From Algicella marina (GTDB taxonomy: Bacteria > Pseudomonadota > Alphaproteobacteria > Rhodobacterales > Rhodobacteraceae), in assembly GCF_009931615.1 (NCBI RefSeq), contig NZ_CP046620.1, positions 697,501 to 761,500 on the forward strand: a stretch of DNA of 64,000 nt, given 5' to 3'. Shown one piece after another: positions 56,904 through 64,000 of the stretch. A program made the translations under genes and the position numbers. The first letter of the stretch is position 1, and the number at the start of each line of letters is the position of its first letter. The notes below the pieces were generated by a model. That model worked only from the letters and a program-made list of their open reading frames with translations. It was not told the origin of the DNA and made no database searches.

Positions 56904-57881
56904 TCAGTGGTCGGCGATATGTTTTGCCTTTTCCACCAGCACTTCCGCCTGCCGGATCGAGGCATAATCGATCAGCCGGCCATCGAGCGAGACGGCACCC
57001 TTGCCGGCCTTCTCGGCCTCAGCCATCGCTTCGAGGATGCGCTTGGCCTTGGTGATGTCCTCTTCCGAGGGGCTCATGACCTCGTTGGCCAGCGCGATCT
57101 GGCTGGGGTGGATCGCCCATTTGCCTTCGCAGCCCAGCACGGCGGCGCGGTTGGCGGCGGCGATGTAGCCCTCCTTGTCCTGGAAATCGCCGAACGGGCC
57201 GTCAATGGGCCGCAGGCCGTTGGCACGGCAGGCGACGACCATGCGGGCGAGGGCGTAGTGCCACATGTCGCCCCAGTGCACGGCGCGGCTGCCGTCATCT
57301 GCTGGATCGGTCAGCACGGAATAATCCTTGTTGACGCCGCCGATGATCGTGGTGCGCGCGCGGGTCGAGGCGGCATAGTCGGCGACACCGAAATGCAGGC
57401 TCTCGTTCCGCTTCGACGCGGATGCGATCTCGTGCACGTTCTGCATCCCCAGCGCGGTCTCGATGATGTGCTCGAAGCCGATGCGCTTCTTGTAGCCCTT
57501 GGCGTCCTCGATCTGGGTCACCAGCATGTCGACGGCATAGACATCCGCCGCAGTGCCGACCTTGGGCACCATGATGAGGTCGAGGCGTTCGCCCGCCTGT
57601 TCGACGATGTCGACCACGTCGCGATACATGTAATGGGTGTCGAGGCCGTTGATGCGGATCGACATGGTTTTCTTGCCCCAGTCGACTTCGTTCAGAGCCT
57701 TGATGATATTTTTGCGAGCCTGTTCCTTCTCATCGGGAGCGACGGCATCCTCAAGGTCAAGGAAGATCACGTCCACATCCGATGCGGCAGCTTTTTCGAA
57801 CATGTTCGGCTGGGAGCCGGGCACCGCAAGCTCGCTGCGGTTCAGACGGGCGGGGGCCTGTTCGATGGTGTGGAAACTCAT
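56904..57881 (-). CDS. mcl: L-malyl-CoA / beta-methylmalyl-CoA lyase
   Basis: A 325-residue HpcH/CitE-type lyase cleaving malyl-CoA to acetyl-CoA and glyoxylate, the closing step of the serine cycle. Features are RSELAVPGSQPNMFEKAA, VIFLDLEDAVAPDEK with metal-binding acids, IRINGLDTHYMYRD and GCEGKWAIHPSQI. ATG 57881 is chosen on family start; upstream frame runs past it without support. It is transcribed with the LuxR-type gene, 114 nt upstream, and away from the plus-strand serine-cycle genes. In non-serine-cycle organisms it serves the ethylmalonyl-CoA pathway, which is also possible here. Confidence 0.94.
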   Translation of the reverse strand: MSFHTIEQAPARLNRSELAVPGSQPNMFEKAAASDVDVIFLDLEDAVAPDEKEQARKNIIKALNEVDWGKKTMSIRINGLDTHYMYRDVVDIVEQAGERLDLIMVPKVGTAADVYAVDMLVTQIEDAKGYKKRIGFEHIIETALGMQNVHEIASASKRNESLHFGVADYAASTRARTTIIGGVNKDYSVLTDPADDGSRAVHWGDMWHYALARMVVACRANGLRPIDGPFGDFQDKEGYIAAANRAAVLGCEGKWAIHPSQIALANEVMSPSEEDITKAKRILEAMAEAEKAGKGAVSLDGRLIDYASIRQAEVLVEKAKHIADH

Positions 57882-57957
57882 ATGTCTGTTGTCCTCTTTG
57901 TAGTGGTTATTGAAGTTTGGCGTCAGGTTGGCCCGACGGGGCAAAGGTCTGTCAAGG

Positions 57958-57984
57958 CGGAATGCCGGAAAGGCGGGCATTCCG
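57958..57984 (-). other. Hairpin between luxR-type gene and mcl
   Basis: Perfect 9-bp stem CGGAATGCC / GGCATTCCG with 9-nt loop, 11 nt after the LuxR-type stop. No T run follows, so it could attenuate rather than terminate transcription into mcl. Confidence 0.55.
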
Positions 57985-57995
57985 CGACGAGAGTC

Positions 57996-58640
57996 TTAGG
58001 GATCGCCGGATGAAGGCATTCGGGAGGCGTAGTAGAAGGCGATTGCCTGCGCGCGATTTCGTACCGAGAGCTTGTCATAAAGGTTGGAGAGGTGGAACTT
58101 GACGGTGTTGGTCGAGATCTCCAGTTCGGCGGCAAGCTGGCGGTTGGTGAGCCCTTTGGACAGGGCTTCCAGGATCGTGCGTTCCTTGCGGGATAAGGTG
58201 CGGATCGGGTCGTGCTGAAGTTCGCGGACGTCAACATAAGGGAAGACCATCTTGCCCTCGGCGACGCTGGCGCAGGTTTCCAGCAGGGTTTCGACCGGAG
58301 CGGAACGGGGGGTGAAGCCGGCGGCGCCGGCGGCCATGGCGACGCGGGGCAGGTCCGCCCGGTCCTCGCCGTAGACGACGAGGCGGGGGGCCGCTTCCTG
58401 CGCGCGAAGGACCTCTATGAGTTTTGCGCCGCCGAGGGCAGGAAGGTTCCACTCGATCACGCCGACCTTGACGGGGACGCGCATGGCGGTGCCGAGGAAG
58501 CCCTCGGCAGTAGCTGCGGTGGCGACGAGCGAGAAGCGTGAGTCGCGCTCGAAGATCTGGGACATTGCTGAGAGGACGAGGGGGTTGCTGTCGGCCAGCA
58601 TGATGTCGATTTTGCCCTTTGGCGCCGGATTTTGCGACAT
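57996..58640 (-). CDS. LuxR-type regulator with degenerate receiver domain
   Basis: A 214-residue NarL/FixJ-like protein. The receiver-like part (about 10-125) has IMLADSNP in place of the acidic pocket, and Glu63 in GVIEWNLPALGG where the phospho-acceptor Asp should be; the conserved Lys is also missing (AGFTPRSAP). The LuxR HTH is at about 145-205 (LSRKERTILEALSKGLTNRQLAAELEIS, described in parts). ATG 58640 has GGAGGAGG upstream. No cognate kinase is nearby. It is positioned to control mcl and the divergent sga operon. Confidence 0.9.
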   Translation of the reverse strand: MSQNPAPKGKIDIMLADSNPLVLSAMSQIFERDSRFSLVATAATAEGFLGTAMRVPVKVGVIEWNLPALGGAKLIEVLRAQEAAPRLVVYGEDRADLPRVAMAAGAAGFTPRSAPVETLLETCASVAEGKMVFPYVDVRELQHDPIRTLSRKERTILEALSKGLTNRQLAAELEISTNTVKFHLSNLYDKLSVRNRAQAIAFYYASRMPSSGDP

Positions 58641-58667
58641 TTGAACTAATCCTCCTCCCCAAAACCT

Positions 58668-58679
58668 ACCCATATGGGT
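58668..58679. promoter_or_regulatory. Palindrome ACCCATATGGGT in the sga/luxR divergent promoter
   Basis: A perfect 12-bp palindrome, 28 nt from the LuxR-type start and 165 nt before sga. The size and dyad suit a LuxR-family HTH dimer. Autoregulation is the simplest reading; unproven. Confidence 0.45.
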
Positions 58680-58843
58680 GGTGTCAAATCGGTATACAGC
58701 CGTATTCCCACACTTTCGGGCAGGAATTTTACTACGCTTTTAGCTGCCCAAAGGCAGGAGTAAGGGATGTTGTGAATGAGCGCAAGAAAATTACATTCAC
58801 GCCAGACATCGCAAGATTTTATTACTCAGGGAGCCTAACGCAG

Positions 58844-60088
58844 ATGACCGACACGATCTTCCCCCAACTTGAAATTCCCGAAACACTGGCGGCCGGGCCC
58901 GGACCTGGAAATACCGACCCGCGCGTGCTGGAGCGATTTTCCAAGGCGGGTGTCGCCGACCATATGCAACCCGACGTACTGCGCGGGATGGTCGAGGCGA
59001 AGCACATGCTGCGCCAAGTCTGGGGCACGAAGAATATCCACACTTTCGGCGTGGCAGGTACCGGCTGGAGCGGGCTTGACTGCATGATGAGCGCGATCAT
59101 GCCCGGCGACACGGTCGTGGCGTTCGTGAACGGTACGTTCTCGGGCATTGATGGCTTGACGATCCGGATGAAGGCGGCGACGGCAGAGGAACTGGCGGTG
59201 GATTCGCTGAACCCGAAGCCTGCTGGTGTGCAGATCATCGAGATCCCGCATGGCCAGTCCGTGAGCGGCGAGATCGTCGAAAAGGCCTTGGCCGAGCATA
59301 AGCCTAAATGGGCCTTCATGGCCCATTGGGAAACCGGCTCCGGCCGTGTGAACGATCTTGCAGGCTTCGCGGAAGCCTGCGAACGCCATGGCGCGCTGGG
59401 GCTCGTCGATGCCGTCTCCTCCCTGGGCGTCAGCGACTTTGCGATCGACGACTACCCCGGCGTCGCCGCCTGGGCCTCCTGCCCTCAGAAGGGCATCTGC
59501 TGCCTACCGCTGACGTATGCGCCGGTGAGTTTCTCCGATCGCTACATCGCGGAACTGAAAAAGAGCGGCACAAGGACTTTCGTGCATCACCCGATCATGG
59601 AAGCACGGCATTGGGGGATCGTGGATGGCAAGGACGTGGATAAGCCGGTCTATCACCGCACCCACTCCGCTTATGCCGTGGCCGCGTTTCACGAAGCACT
59701 GCGCATCGCACTGACGGAAACGGTGGCGGACCGGGCGAAGAGTTATGCCCACCACGAGGCAGCACTGCGCGACGCGGTGGAGGCTATGGGCTGCGAGGTG
59801 ACTTCCAACATGACCAGCCTGATCGTTCTGAACCTGCCGGGCAAACTGGCTGGCCGCGAAATGGAGTTGGTGCAATCCTGCCGCGCAAAGGGCTTTGGCA
59901 TCTGGCCGACCCTTTCCGAGCCGGTTCAGGTGCGGATCGGCATCCTGAACCAGCTCAACGAGCCGGCAGTGACCGATATCGCGCTGCGGTTTGCACAGGC
60001 GATGAACGACTTCGGGGCAGAGATCGACCTTGAAGCTGTCGAAGAGAGACTGAAGACGCATTACGCCACGCGAATGGCGGCGGAATAA
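58844..60088 (+). CDS. sgaA: Serine-glyoxylate aminotransferase
   Basis: A 414-residue PLP enzyme moving the amino group of serine to glyoxylate, giving hydroxypyruvate and glycine. [18 protein letters not shown] at the N-terminus, [12 protein letters not shown] for phosphate binding, LVDAVSSLG and the PLP Lys in [25 protein letters not shown] and [15 protein letters not shown] follow. ATG 58844 lies after CAGGGAG. First plus-strand gene of the block; the next begins 10 nt after its stop. Confidence 0.95.
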   Translation: MTDTIFPQLEIPETLAAGPGPGNTDPRVLERFSKAGVADHMQPDVLRGMVEAKHMLRQVWGTKNIHTFGVAGTGWSGLDCMMSAIMPGDTVVAFVNGTFSGIDGLTIRMKAATAEELAVDSLNPKPAGVQIIEIPHGQSVSGEIVEKALAEHKPKWAFMAHWETGSGRVNDLAGFAEACERHGALGLVDAVSSLGVSDFAIDDYPGVAAWASCPQKGICCLPLTYAPVSFSDRYIAELKKSGTRTFVHHPIMEARHWGIVDGKDVDKPVYHRTHSAYAVAAFHEALRIALTETVADRAKSYAHHEAALRDAVEAMGCEVTSNMTSLIVLNLPGKLAGREMELVQSCRAKGFGIWPTLSEPVQVRIGILNQLNEPAVTDIALRFAQAMNDFGAEIDLEAVEERLKTHYATRMAAE

Positions 60089-60098
60089 GGGGGAAGAA

Positions 60099-61298
60099 AT
60101 GGACATCCATGAGTACCAGGCGAAAGAGCTGCTTTCGAAATTCGGGGTGGAGGTGCTTCCGGGCGCGCTTGCCTATAGCCCCGAACAGGCGGCCTATCGT
60201 TCCCGCGAACTGGGTGGTGACGCATGGGTGGTCAAGGCGCAGGTTCACGCCGGCGGCCGCGGCAAGGCGGGCGGCGTGAAATTCTGCCGCTCCGACGCGG
60301 AAATCCAGACGGCCTGCGAGGCGATGTTCGGACAGAAGATCGTGACGCATCAGACCGGACCGGAGGGCAAGGGCATCTACCGGGTCTACGTGGAGGCGGC
60401 GGCGCAGATTGCGCGGGAAGTCTATCTTGGCTTTGTACTCGACCGTTCGAGCCAGCGAGTGATGATCGTCTGCTCCGGGGAAGGTGGGATGGAGATCGAG
60501 GAGATTTCCGAGGAGCGTCCGGACAGTATCATCCGTGCGACGGTGGAACCGGCGGTCGGCCTGCAAGCCTTCCAGTGCCGCGAGATTGCCTTTGCGCTGA
60601 AGCTTGACCCGGCAGTGGTGCAGAGCTTCGTCCGGACACTGATGGGCTGCTACCGCGCCTTCCGGGACCTCGATTCGACCATGGTCGAGATCAACCCGCT
60701 GGTGGTGACGGAAGAAGGGCGGATCCTGGCGCTGGATGCGAAGATGACGTTCGATGACAATGCGCTGTTCCGGCATCCGCAGGTTGCAGAACTGCGCGAC
60801 AAGAGCCAGGAGGACCCGCGCGAATGCAGGGCGGCGGATCGGGGGCTTTCCTACGTCGGCCTCGACGGCAATATCGGCTGCATCGTCAACGGTGCCGGGC
60901 TGGCGATGGCGACGATGGACACCATCAAGCTGGCGGGAGGCGAGCCTGCCAACTTCCTCGACATCGGCGGCGGCGCCACGCCAGAGCGGGTGGCCAAGGC
61001 CTTCAGATTGGTGATGTCGGACAAGAACGTTCAGGCGGTGCTGGTCAACATTTTTGCCGGGATCAACCGCTGTGACTGGGTGGCGGAAGGCGTGGTTCAG
61101 GCACTGACGGAGAACCCGGTGGACATACCGGTGATTGTCCGGCTCTCCGGCACGAATGTGGAGGAGGGGCAGAAGATCCTGGCAAAGAGCGGGTTACCGA
61201 TCATTCGCGCCTCCACCCTGAGCGAGGCGGCGGAACGGGCGGTGGGCGCCTGGAAGCATGATTCCACCAAGGGTACGAAAATGAGGGCAGCATCATGA
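60099..61298 (+). CDS. mtkA: Malate thiokinase (malate-CoA ligase) beta subunit
   Basis: A 399-residue ATP-grasp subunit of the SucC family that, with MtkB, makes malyl-CoA from malate, ATP and Co[23 protein letters not shown] and [19 protein letters not shown] are characteristic, with [13 protein letters not shown] and [13 protein letters not shown] further on. Assigned to malate rather than succinate because of its place between sgaA and mtkB/hprA, beside mcl. GGGGGAAG precedes ATG. Confidence 0.93.
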   Translation: MDIHEYQAKELLSKFGVEVLPGALAYSPEQAAYRSRELGGDAWVVKAQVHAGGRGKAGGVKFCRSDAEIQTACEAMFGQKIVTHQTGPEGKGIYRVYVEAAAQIAREVYLGFVLDRSSQRVMIVCSGEGGMEIEEISEERPDSIIRATVEPAVGLQAFQCREIAFALKLDPAVVQSFVRTLMGCYRAFRDLDSTMVEINPLVVTEEGRILALDAKMTFDDNALFRHPQVAELRDKSQEDPRECRAADRGLSYVGLDGNIGCIVNGAGLAMATMDTIKLAGGEPANFLDIGGGATPERVAKAFRLVMSDKNVQAVLVNIFAGINRCDWVAEGVVQALTENPVDIPVIVRLSGTNVEEGQKILAKSGLPIIRASTLSEAAERAVGAWKHDSTKGTKMRAAS

Positions 61299-62179
61299 GC
61301 ATTTTGCTGGACGGATCCACCAAAGTCATAGTGCAGGGGATCACGGGCAAGATGGCCCGGTTTCACACACGGGAAATGCTGGACTACGGCACCCACGTCG
61401 TCGCCGGCGTGGTGCCGGGCAAGGGTGGCGAGACTGCAGAGGGCGTGCCGGTGTATGACACCGTTGCGCAGGCGGTCGAGGCGACAGGCGCGGAGGCAAG
61501 CCTCGTGTTTGTGCCGCCGCCATTTGCGGCCGACAGCATCATGGAGGCTGCCAACGCCGGTATCCGCTACTGCGTCTGCATTACCGACGGAATTCCGGCG
61601 CAGGACATGATTGCCGTAAAGCGGTACATGTGGCGGTTTCCGAAAGAACGGCGGATGATCCTGACAGGACCGAACTGCGCGGGCACGATCAGCCCCGGCA
61701 AGGCGATGCTGGGGATCATGCCGGGCCACATCTACATGGCGGGCAACGTCGGTATCGTCGGACGTTCCGGGACCCTGGGCTACGAGGCGGCTTCGCAACT
61801 GAAGGAGCGGGGGATCGGTATCTCGACCTCCGTTGGCATCGGCGGCGACCCTATCAACGGCTCTTCCTTCAAGGACATCCTCATGCATTTCGAGGACGAC
61901 GACGACACCGAGATCGTCTGCATGATCGGTGAGATCGGCGGCCCACAGGAAGCCGAGGCGGCAGAATACGTGCGTGACCACATGACAAAACCGGTGGTTG
62001 CCTATGTGGCCGGGCTGACGGCGCCGAAGGGGCGCACGATGGGCCATGCCGGGGCCATCATTTCGGCCTTCGGCGAAAGTGCTTCGGAGAAAGTTGAAAT
62101 CCTGACGCAGGCGGGGGTCACGGTTGCCGAACACCCCGCGGAGATCGGGGAAACAATCGCGCGGGTCATTGCCGCGTAA
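61295..62179 (+). CDS. mtkB: Malate thiokinase alpha subunit
   Basis: A 294-residue SucD-family subunit. [21 protein letters not shown] and [20 protein letters not shown] bind CoA, and the phospho-His lies in [15 protein letters not shown]. Its start overlaps the mtkA stop by 4 nt. With mtkA it activates malate for cleavage by Mcl. Confidence 0.93.
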   Translation: MSILLDGSTKVIVQGITGKMARFHTREMLDYGTHVVAGVVPGKGGETAEGVPVYDTVAQAVEATGAEASLVFVPPPFAADSIMEAANAGIRYCVCITDGIPAQDMIAVKRYMWRFPKERRMILTGPNCAGTISPGKAMLGIMPGHIYMAGNVGIVGRSGTLGYEAASQLKERGIGISTSVGIGGDPINGSSFKDILMHFEDDDDTEIVCMIGEIGGPQEAEAAEYVRDHMTKPVVAYVAGLTAPKGRTMGHAGAIISAFGESASEKVEILTQAGVTVAEHPAEIGETIARVIAA

Positions 62180-62189
62180 GGAGGAAAAG

Positions 62190-63161
62190 ATGGGATTGCC
62201 TAGCCTTTTCGTGACCCGCCGCCTTCCGCCGGCGGTGGAAGCCAGGTTGTCGGAGCGTTTCGACGTGACGATCAACCAGAGGGATGCACAGCTGAAGACG
62301 GAGGATTTCCGACAGGCGATTTCCGGGTTCGATGCGGTGTTGCCAACTGTGACCGACAAGTTCTGCAGCCGGGCGCTGGAAGTCCGGAATCCGCAGGCGA
62401 AGATCCTTGCGAATTATGGCGTGGGATACAGCCACATCGACACTGAAGCGGTTTCCCGGCTGTCGATTGCAGTGACCAATACGCCGGATGTTCTATCCGA
62501 GTGTACGGCTGATCTTGCCGTGATGCTGATGCTGATGGCGGCACGGCGAGCGGTCGAGGGTGAACACGAGGTTCGGTCCGGTGCCTGGACGGGCTGGCGG
62601 CCAACGCATCTGATGGGAAGGAAGGTTTCCGGCAAGGTGCTGGGGATCATCGGCTTCGGGCGGATCGGCCAGGAGGTGGCGCGGCGGGCGCATCATGGCT
62701 TCGGCATGGACATCCTTGTCTACAACCGCAGCGCGGTGGCGGTGGAGAAACTGGCGGCTGTCGGCGCGCGGCAGGTCGAGACGATCGACGCGCTTCTGCC
62801 CGAATGCGATTTCGTATCCCTACATTGCCCAGGCGGTGCGGAAAATCGCCACCTGATCGACGCGCGGCGGCTGGGGCTGATGAAGGCAGATGCCTTCCTG
62901 ATCAACACGGCGCGCGGCGAGATCATCGACGAGGCAGCGCTGGCGCAGGCCTTGATCTTCGAGACAATCGGGGGCGCGGCGCTGGACGTGTTCGACGGTG
63001 AGCCGCGTGTGAGCGCGGAACTGCGTGCCTGTGAAAACCTGGTGATGTTGCCACATCTTGGCAGCGCGACACGGGAGGCGAGGGAGGCGATGGGATTCCG
63101 GGCGATGGAAAACCTTGTCGATTTCTTCGAAGGCCGTGAACCGCGCGACAGGGTGGCCTGA
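62190..63161 (+). CDS. hprA: Hydroxypyruvate reductase / glycerate dehydrogenase
   Basis: A 323-residue NAD(P)-dependent D-2-hydroxyacid dehydrogenase reducing hydroxypyruvate to glycerate. Substrate-domain ANYGVGYSHID, Rossmann IIGFGRIGQEVA and catalytic residues in INTARGEIIDEAAL, FDGEP and LPHLGSATREA. ATG 62190 has AAGGAGG 7 nt upstream. It follows mtkB by 10 nt and closes the operon at a strong terminator. The paralogue at 21364 is a separate enzyme. Confidence 0.92.
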   Translation: MGLPSLFVTRRLPPAVEARLSERFDVTINQRDAQLKTEDFRQAISGFDAVLPTVTDKFCSRALEVRNPQAKILANYGVGYSHIDTEAVSRLSIAVTNTPDVLSECTADLAVMLMLMAARRAVEGEHEVRSGAWTGWRPTHLMGRKVSGKVLGIIGFGRIGQEVARRAHHGFGMDILVYNRSAVAVEKLAAVGARQVETIDALLPECDFVSLHCPGGAENRHLIDARRLGLMKADAFLINTARGEIIDEAALAQALIFETIGGAALDVFDGEPRVSAELRACENLVMLPHLGSATREAREAMGFRAMENLVDFFEGREPRDRVA

Positions 63162-63289
63162 ACCGGGCTTGCCAGCTTTCGCGATGCGGGCTTCTCTCTC
63201 CAGTGTGCCCGTGACGTGATGGCCGGCGAAACGCCGATCTCTTTCTTCCTTCCGCTTCCTGGGGATGATTTGAGAGAGCAGGCGAAGAC

Positions 63290-63323
63290 GGAGGGCAGGG
63301 GTTTTCCTGCCCTCCTTTTTTTT
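63290..63323 (+). terminator. Strong terminator of the serine-cycle operon
   Basis: Stem GGAGGGCAGG (63290-63299) / CCTGCCCTCC (63306-63315) followed by eight Ts, about 130 nt after hprA. The rest of the gap to the LacI gene has no visible gene. Confidence 0.95.
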
Positions 63324-63516
63324 GTTCAATAAGAGCCGGATAGAGTTTTGCAATCGTGCTAGAAGCTTGACCGGCGGCTCCGGGCATCTCTATTGTCGGC
63401 TATAAAAATTGACGCGCGCAAACTTTCGCTGCGTGAAAATGTGGCGCAATGAGAGCGGGCGAAGGCTTTGCCGGTGAATGTGGGGGCGACAGAACCCCTT
63501 TCGGAAAGCAGGGGAC

Positions 63517-64000
63517 ATGGACAGTCAGAAGATCAGGACGATGGAGGAGTTCGCGGCTCTCAGCGGCATATCGCGTCCAACTGTATCAAAGTATTTCAAT
63601 GATCCGAGCAGCGTGAGGGATTCCACCCGTAGCCGGATCGAGCGGGCGCTGGAGCAATACGACTACCGCCCCAATATCTTTGCCATCAACCAGAACCGCA
63701 AGTTGACAAAGACCATAGGCATTCTTGTGCCCTACCTGGCCGACCCGTTCTTCGCCGAGATCGTGCGTAACATCGAATGGCGCTGCATCGAGGCCGGGTA
63801 CTTGCCGATCCTGTTTTCATCGCATGGTGAGCAGGACCTTGAAGTCAACGCGTTGGAGACCTTGAAATCGCTGAAACCCGCCGGCGCGCTTCTGGCCCCG
63901 TTGGGGCGAGCATCGGATCTGGAGGCCCTGAAGAAGTTTGTCGATGAAGTGCCAACCGTGATCTTCGACAGCGACGTCGAAGTCGGCGAAACCTTTGTGG
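63517..64000 (+). CDS. LacI-family regulator, 3'-truncated by window edge
   Basis: The first 161 codons of a LacI/GalR regulator. The HTH (MEEFAALSGISRPTVSKYFN) and hinge (RIERALEQYDYRPN) are at about 9-62. The ligand domain begins TIGILVPYLADPFFAEIVRNIE. ATG 63517 is preceded by CAGGGGAC. It is not possible to say which genes it controls; likely the sugar operon to its right, outside the window. Confidence 0.92.
   Translation, partial: MDSQKIRTMEEFAALSGISRPTVSKYFNDPSSVRDSTRSRIERALEQYDYRPNIFAINQNRKLTKTIGILVPYLADPFFAEIVRNIEWRCIEAGYLPILFSSHGEQDLEVNALETLKSLKPAGALLAPLGRASDLEALKKFVDEVPTVIFDSDVEVGETFV

Noticed and set aside
56850-58013. A 387-codon plus-strand frame
   Set aside because: Antisense to mcl and its terminator; mcl matches its family fully.
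60099-62179. sucCD (succinyl-CoA synthetase)
   Set aside because: The sequences are of this superfamily, but the neighbours sgaA, hprA and mcl point to malate thiokinase instead.

Overview
The window is a GC-rich chromosomal segment from an alphaproteobacterium, most likely a Rhodobacterales/Roseobacter-type organism. The 23S and 5S sequences, the initiator tRNA downstream of 5S, a PutA regulated by an Lrp-type gene, a TTTAGAA-type Fur-family palindrome and the very compact overlapping operons all point that way. No insertion sequence, phage gene or CRISPR array is visible. Genus and species cannot be named from the sequence alone.

Layout. 1-4371: 3' part of an rRNA operon (23S lacking roughly its first 70 nt, 5S, terminator), a sulfotransferase-like gene, and tRNA-fMet. 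4389-8077: cytochrome P450 plus membrane alpha/beta-hydrolase operon, divergent from an SMP-30/gluconolactonase gene. 8089-15405: putA with divergent Lrp-type regulator, katG, and bfd-bfr. 15406-15887: non-coding, with an 11-bp tandem repeat whose inverted twin lies near 4.1 kb. 15888-21376: two-component pair followed by a complete pqqABCDE operon. 21364-24825: 2-hydroxyacid dehydrogenase, HpaI-type aldolase, uronate dehydrogenase-like gene, proC. 25202-32490: heterodimeric NAD-linked formate dehydrogenase (fused NuoE/NuoF-type beta subunit and molybdopterin alpha subunit), an orphan sensor kinase and a LysR regulator. 32688-34733: small secreted protein and DUF4139 protein. 34904-40126: pyruvate carboxylase, ribokinase, SDR. 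40148-49508: AraC regulator divergent from a pectin/rhamnogalacturonan operon (GH4 with CHEV motif, complete ABC importer, GH28, GH105). 49518-56804: MocR regulator divergent from a complete seven-gene Nit1C cluster. 56904-63161: serine-cycle block (malyl-CoA lyase and LuxR-type regulator on the minus strand; serine-glyoxylate aminotransferase, malate thiokinase beta and alpha, hydroxypyruvate reductase on the plus strand). 63517-end: 5' part of a LacI-family regulator.

Functional picture. PQQ synthesis, NAD-linked formate dehydrogenase and serine-cycle enzymes in one 45-kb stretch indicate one-carbon metabolism, probably growth on or co-oxidation of methanol. The pectin locus between them suggests a link: pectin demethylation yields methanol, while galacturonides are imported and hydrolysed inside the cell. 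The Nit1C cluster is a conserved gene set associated with cyanide assimilation in one pseudomonad, but its chemistry is unresolved. Here it faces a PLP-binding MocR regulator, with matching 12-bp motifs in the shared promoter region. That pairing, the degenerate-receiver LuxR protein in the serine-cycle block, and the paired 11-bp repeats are the most unusual features seen.
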